Position numbers and translations under genes: made by a program | Notes under the pieces: generated by a model | What the model was told of the DNA's origin: nothing | Database searches by the model: none | The model's input: the letters and a program-made list of their open reading frames with translations, nothing else | In this document: piece by piece, positions 31,537-35,317 of the stretch | How positions within the stretch are numbered: position 1 is the first letter of the stretch | Layout of the letters: each line of letters starts with the position of its first letter | Source of the DNA: Candidatus Providencia siddallii | GTDB taxonomy: Bacteria > Pseudomonadota > Gammaproteobacteria > Enterobacterales > Enterobacteriaceae | Assembly: GCF_964026685.1 (NCBI RefSeq) | Contig: NZ_OZ034688.1 | Location: forward strand, 720,442-755,758 | DNA: 35,317 nucleotides | Direction: 5' to 3'

Positions 31537-33189
31537 TTATAATAAACTCCAATTTTTATAACAATTTATTAAATTATTCGTAGATACATCATGACTATTT
31601 ATTAATTTATTATTTTTTAATTCATTAGTAATTTTATTTGCTAATTGTTTTCCTAATTCAACACTCCATTGATCAAAAGTAAAAATATTTAAAATAACAC
31701 CTTGAGTAAAAATCTTATGTTCATACATAGCTATTAAAGCACCTAATGAATAAGGAGTAATTTTTTTTATTAAAATACTATTAGTTGGTCGATTACCTTT
31801 TAAAATTTTATGAGGTATAATATATTTCATATTTTTTATTTTTTTACCTTTTAAAATTAATTCTTTATTAATTACTTTACGAGTTTTACCAAAAGCTAAT
31901 GCCTCTGTTTGAGCAAAAAAATTTGATAATAATTTTATATGGTGATCATTAAGTGGGTTATGTGTTTTTACAGAAATAATAAAATCACATGGAATTATTT
32001 TTGTACCTTGATGAATTAATTGATAAAAAGCATGTTGAGCATTTATTCCAGTTCCTCCCCAAATAATAGAACCTGTTTGATAAGAAACATAATTATTATT
32101 TCGATCAATATATTTACCATTAGATTCCATACTAGTTTGTTGTATATAAGAAACAAATAAATGCATATATTGATCATATGGTAAAATAGCTTCAGTTTCA
32201 TATTTAAAAAAATTATTATACCAAATACTAATTAAAGCTAATAATACAGGAATATTTTTTTCTAATGGAGTTTGTATAAAATGCTTATCCATTTCATTAG
32301 CTCCATGTAAAAGTTGAAAAAAATTATCAAATCCAATTGATAACATAATAGATAAACCTATTGCTGACCATAATGAATATCTTCCACTTACCCAATCCCA
32401 AATTTTAAATATATTATCTTTATCAATCCCAAATTTTATTACTTGTTCATAATTTGATGATATTGCTATAAAATGATTTTTTATATATTTTTTATTCTTT
32501 ACTTTTGATAATAACCAATCAAGAGCAGATTTTGCGTTGGTCATTGTCTCTTGTGTAGTAAATGTCTTAGATGCAATCAAAAATAATGTAGTTTCAGGAT
32601 TAAGTTTTTTTAATGTTTTATTAAGTTCTGCAGCGTCAATATTAGAAATAAAATTAATATTTAAATGATTTTTATAAGAATATAATGCTTCAGTAACCAT
32701 AAACGAACCGGTATTTGAACCTCCAATACCAATATTAACAATATCAGTAATAGATTTACCAGTATATCCTTTTCATTTTCCATTGATAACACAATCACAA
32801 AAATCTTTCATTTTTTTTAAAACTTTATTTACATCCAACATAATATTATAACTATCAATATAAATTGGTGTATTATCAAGATTTCTTAAAGCTATATGAA
32901 GAGCAGCTCTATCTTCTGTACGATTAATTTTTTTACCACTAAACATACTATTAATTGCATTTTTTAATTCTGTTTCTTTTGCTAAATTTAATAATTTATT
33001 TATTGTTTTTTTATTAATTATATTTTTAGAAAAATCAACTAAAATTTGATTTTTAAAGATTAATGAAAATTTATTAAATCGATTTTTATCTTTCTTAAAT
33101 AAATCTTTCATATGAATTTTTTTCATATATTTAAAATGTTGTTTTAAGTCATACCATGCTTCTGTTTTTCTTGGATTAATGTTTTTCAT
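31537..33189 (-). CDS. pgi: glucose-6-phosphate isomerase, with one in-frame TGA (Trp)
   Basis: Interconverts glucose-6-phosphate and fructose-6-phosphate. Start taken at ATG 33189 ([12 protein letters not shown], as in E. coli), with GGAG at 33199-33202 nine nt upstream; an in-frame TTG at 33204 lies before that site. Codon 139 is TGA (32773-32775) in [26 protein letters not shown]. coli has GEWKGYTGK. The [10 protein letters not shown]-type sugar-phosphate motif, [13 protein letters not shown] and [13 protein letters not shown] are intact. 550 aa against 549. Divergent from lysC, as in E. coli. Confidence 0.96.
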
Positions 33190-33430
33190 AAAAATTATCT
33201 CCAAAGACTATATATTAATATAATTATATTATTTATATAATTTTTAAAAAAAAAAAAATAAATACTTTTATATTACAAATCTCAAACTATTTTTTTGTAA
33301 TTAAATTAAATATATATTTTAATAGTTTAATAGTATTAAATAATAATATAACTTTTTAAAAAATTTATTTTTTTAAGTTAATATATAATTTTAAACTTTA
33401 AATTCATATATAACTAAGAGATTTTATATT

Positions 33431-34813
33431 ATGAATAAAAAAATTTTTTCATTAAATAATAATCAATTTATAATAGCTAAAATAGGAGGTACAAGTGTAG
33501 CAAATTTTGAAGCAATGAATAATTGTGCAAATATTATTTACAATAATAAAAACATACGAATAGTAATTGTTTCTGCTTCTGCAGGAATTACTAACTTATT
33601 AATAAAACTTTCTGAAGGATGTAAAAAAAACAAACGAATTCAATTATTACAAAAGATTACGAATATTCAATATAATATAATTAATAAATTAAAAATTACT
33701 AATTTAATTAATAAAAAAATTAATTTACTTTTAAAGAATATAATTAATTTATCTGAACAAGCAACATTAAAAACATCTAATGAATTAACCGATGAAATCG
33801 TATGTTATGGTGAATTAATGTCAACTTTACTATTCGTAGAAATTCTTAAACAACGTAATATTAGTTCACAATGGTTTGATATTCGTAATATTATGAAAAC
33901 TGATGAAAATTTTGGACAAGCAAAACCTAAAATTACATATTTAAAACAATTAGCAAAACAACAATTATTTCCAATTCTAAAAAAATCATTAATTATTACA
34001 CAAGGTTTTATAGGGCAAGATCAAAAAGGACGTACAACGACATTAGGAAGAGGAGGAAGTGATTATACTGCTACTCTTCTTGCTGAAGCATTAAAATTAT
34101 CATATGTATATATTCTAACTGATGTACCTGGTATTTTCACAAGCGATCCAAATATTGTTCCAAATGCAAAACGTATTGATAATATTAATTTTAATGAAGC
34201 TGCAGAAATGGCAACTTTTGGTGCAAAAATACTTCATCCATTGACTTTATTACCTGTTATTAGAGCTAATATATCTATATTTATTGGTTCTAGTAAAAAT
34301 CCAGAATTAGGTGGTACAATTATTGATTCTAACACAAAAAATTTTCCAAAAATTATATCATTAGTTATTCGTCGAAAACAAATTTTATTAATATTAAAAA
34401 ATATAAAAAATATAAAAAAACATATTTTTTTAATAAAAATTTTTACAATACTATCAAATCATAATATTCCAATAGATTTTGTAACGATAATAGAATCTAA
34501 TATAATCATAATCATTAATACTGTTACTTATATTAATAAAAATAATTTAATTAATACATTATTATTAAGAGAACTTTCATTTTTATGTAATGTTAAAATT
34601 GAAAAAAATTTATCATTAATTACAATTATAGGAAAAAATTTATCTAAAGTTAATAAAATAAGAAAAAAAATTATTAATTCTTTAAAATTATTTAAAATTC
34701 GTATGATTAATTATGGAATTGATTATAATAATATTTATTTAATAATAAATGAAAATGATGCCGATAATATATTAAGGATATTACATAATAATTTGTTTGA
34801 AAAAATCAAATAA
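33431..34813 (+). CDS. lysC: aspartokinase III, lysine-feedback residues altered
   Basis: Phosphorylates aspartate, entering lysine, diaminopimelate, threonine and methionine synthesis. KIGGTSVANFEAMN at residues 17-30, SASAGITNLL, GELMSTLLFVEIL, TLGRGGSDYTATLLAEAL and AEMATFGAKILHP show an intact kinase domain; two ACT domains follow. 460 aa against 449, the same type as E. coli LysC (no homoserine dehydrogenase fusion). In ACT1 the E. coli lysine-site and desensitising positions M318, S321, G323, T344, S345 and T352 are N, K, I, I, I and I, while F324, L325, D340 and E346 are kept. The 241-base spacer before it has no lysine riboswitch. Confidence 0.95.
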   Translation: MNKKIFSLNNNQFIIAKIGGTSVANFEAMNNCANIIYNNKNIRIVIVSASAGITNLLIKLSEGCKKNKRIQLLQKITNIQYNIINKLKITNLINKKINLLLKNIINLSEQATLKTSNELTDEIVCYGELMSTLLFVEILKQRNISSQWFDIRNIMKTDENFGQAKPKITYLKQLAKQQLFPILKKSLIITQGFIGQDQKGRTTTLGRGGSDYTATLLAEALKLSYVYILTDVPGIFTSDPNIVPNAKRIDNINFNEAAEMATFGAKILHPLTLLPVIRANISIFIGSSKNPELGGTIIDSNTKNFPKIISLVIRRKQILLILKNIKNIKKHIFLIKIFTILSNHNIPIDFVTIIESNIIIIINTVTYINKNNLINTLLLRELSFLCNVKIEKNLSLITIIGKNLSKVNKIRKKIINSLKLFKIRMINYGIDYNNIYLIINENDADNILRILHNNLFEKIK

Positions 34814-34850
34814 AAAGCATAAGGCGAATTAAATTCGCCTTATGCTTTTT
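34812..34850. terminator. strong bidirectional terminator lysC/tRNA-Ala
   Basis: Perfect 19-bp arms (34812-34830, AAAAAGCATAAGGCGAATT, and 34832-34850), with A5 on one side and T5 on the other, overlapping the lysC TAA. Contains a G/C-rich core (AAGGCGAA) unlike the surroundings. It can terminate lysC on plus and tRNA-Ala transcripts on minus. Confidence 0.85.
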
Positions 34851-35002
34851 ATTAAATACATTATAGAAAACTTTTATAGTTAAATTAATAAAAAACTTTA
34901 TAACTAATACATTTATATATTAAAAAGATAAATATTTAATAATCATTATTTTCTAAATATATTGCTTATATTTTTTATTATTAAAATTTAATTTGTAAAT
35001 TT

Positions 35003-35075
35003 TGGAGCTAAGCGGGGTCGAACCGCTGACCTTCTGCGTGCAAAGCAGACGCTCTCCCAACTGAGCTATAGCCCC
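35003..35075 (-). tRNA. tRNA-Ala(TGC)
   Basis: 73 nt, starting GGGGCTATAGCTCAGTTGGG. The acceptor GGGGCTA pairs with TAGCTCC and includes the G3-U70 pair that identifies alanine tRNAs; discriminator A. The anticodon stem TCTGC/GCAGA holds loop TTTGCAC, anticodon TGC. CCA is not encoded. No tRNA-Ile, 16S or 23S rRNA gene is beside it, whereas the E. coli orthologues lie in rRNA operons. Confidence 0.97.
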
Positions 35076-35092
35076 TTTTATAACTTTTATTA

Positions 35093-35121
35093 AGTATACA
35101 TTAAATAATCTAAAATGTAAA
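35093..35121 (-). promoter_or_regulatory. promoter of tRNA-Ala
   Basis: On the minus strand, -35 TTTACA (35116-35121) and -10 TATACT (35093-35098) are 17 bp apart, giving a start site about 12 nt before the tRNA. The -35 falls in one arm of a 12-bp inverted repeat (35112-35123 and 35145-35156). It implies that the tRNA has its own transcript. Confidence 0.6.
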
Positions 35122-35225
35122 TAGTTTTATATATAATTTAAAATTATTTACATTTTTTAAAATTAAAAACAAAATATCTAACAATATTAATATAATAAGT
35201 ATTAATTAATAACTAATATATTAAT

Positions 35226-35234
35226 TGTGAATAA
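35226..35234 (-). promoter_or_regulatory. possible single DnaA box
   Basis: The minus strand reads TTATTCACA, which fits the TTWTNCACA DnaA-box consensus. It is alone in the 160 bases at the window end, with no cluster, so an origin is not claimed. Confidence 0.2.
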
Positions 35235-35317
35235 CTTATGTAAAACATTTGTATTAATTAGTGATTATTTATTGTATAAAATTTATTTTTGTACAAAAAA
35301 AAAAAATATTACTTATT

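Overview
This window is a piece of a very AT-rich (about one fifth G+C by eye) gammaproteobacterial genome, almost certainly a reduced, host-dependent member of the Enterobacterales such as an insect endosymbiont. All 29 proteins align to Escherichia coli orthologues. Gene order follows shortened E. coli neighbourhoods: miaA-hfq-hflK-hflC-purA-rlmB-rpsF-rpsR-rplI-ytfB; rplM-rpsI / zapG-degQ / ibaG-murA; leuX-type tRNA-Leu and lptF-lptG near valS; prmB-aroC-fabB; iscS/suhB; plsB/pgi/lysC. Genes usually found between these (hflX, nsrR, rnr, priB, degS, holC, pepA, iscR, iscU, trmJ) are missing, and AT-rich spacers often stand in their place. I see no mobile element, prophage, CRISPR array or rRNA gene.

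The most important feature is the genetic code. Six conserved genes (purA, valS, prmB, iscS, ybdM, pgi) are each interrupted by one in-frame TGA. In at least five of them the TGA falls on a tryptophan that I recall as conserved in E. coli. Read as Trp, every gene becomes full length and in frame. Of the 29 genes, 27 end in TAA. Only miaA and lptF nominally end in TGA, and both of those TGAs are followed by T, whereas the six sense TGAs are followed by A or G. If TGA is always Trp, miaA runs in frame, with no other stop, straight into hfq, giving a 407-codon MiaA-Hfq reading frame. The code is therefore either fully UGA=Trp with a fused MiaA-Hfq, or ambiguous and context dependent.

Layout. 71-7583: tRNA modification (miaA), RNA chaperone (hfq), FtsH regulators (hflK, hflC), adenylate synthesis (purA), rRNA methylation (rlmB) and ribosomal proteins (rpsF, rpsR, rplI), all on the + strand. 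7717-13418: ytfB and rplM-rpsI on the minus strand, zapG and degQ on plus, ibaG-murA on minus. 13419-18780: a long spacer, tRNA-Leu(CAA), ampH on plus, lptF-lptG on minus, and another long spacer. 18781-25617: valS, prmB, aroC and fabB on plus. 25718-28509: iscS (minus), suhB (plus), ybdM (minus). 29027-34813: plsB (plus), pgi (minus), lysC (plus). 35003-35075: tRNA-Ala(TGC) on minus.

Functionally the segment covers translation, envelope building (MurA, LptF/G, PlsB, FabB, AmpH), periplasmic quality control (DegQ) and membrane-protease control, plus the pathways expected of a nutritional symbiont (AroC for aromatic amino acids, LysC for lysine/threonine/diaminopimelate). Three proteins show specialised decay: SuhB has lost several catalytic metal ligands, LysC has changed most lysine-feedback residues and lacks the lysine riboswitch leader, and IscS lacks the C-terminal tail that binds IscU. 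Regulation is mostly eroded, but a clear FabR-type operator remains in front of fabB. Many gene ends carry strong AT-rich hairpins.
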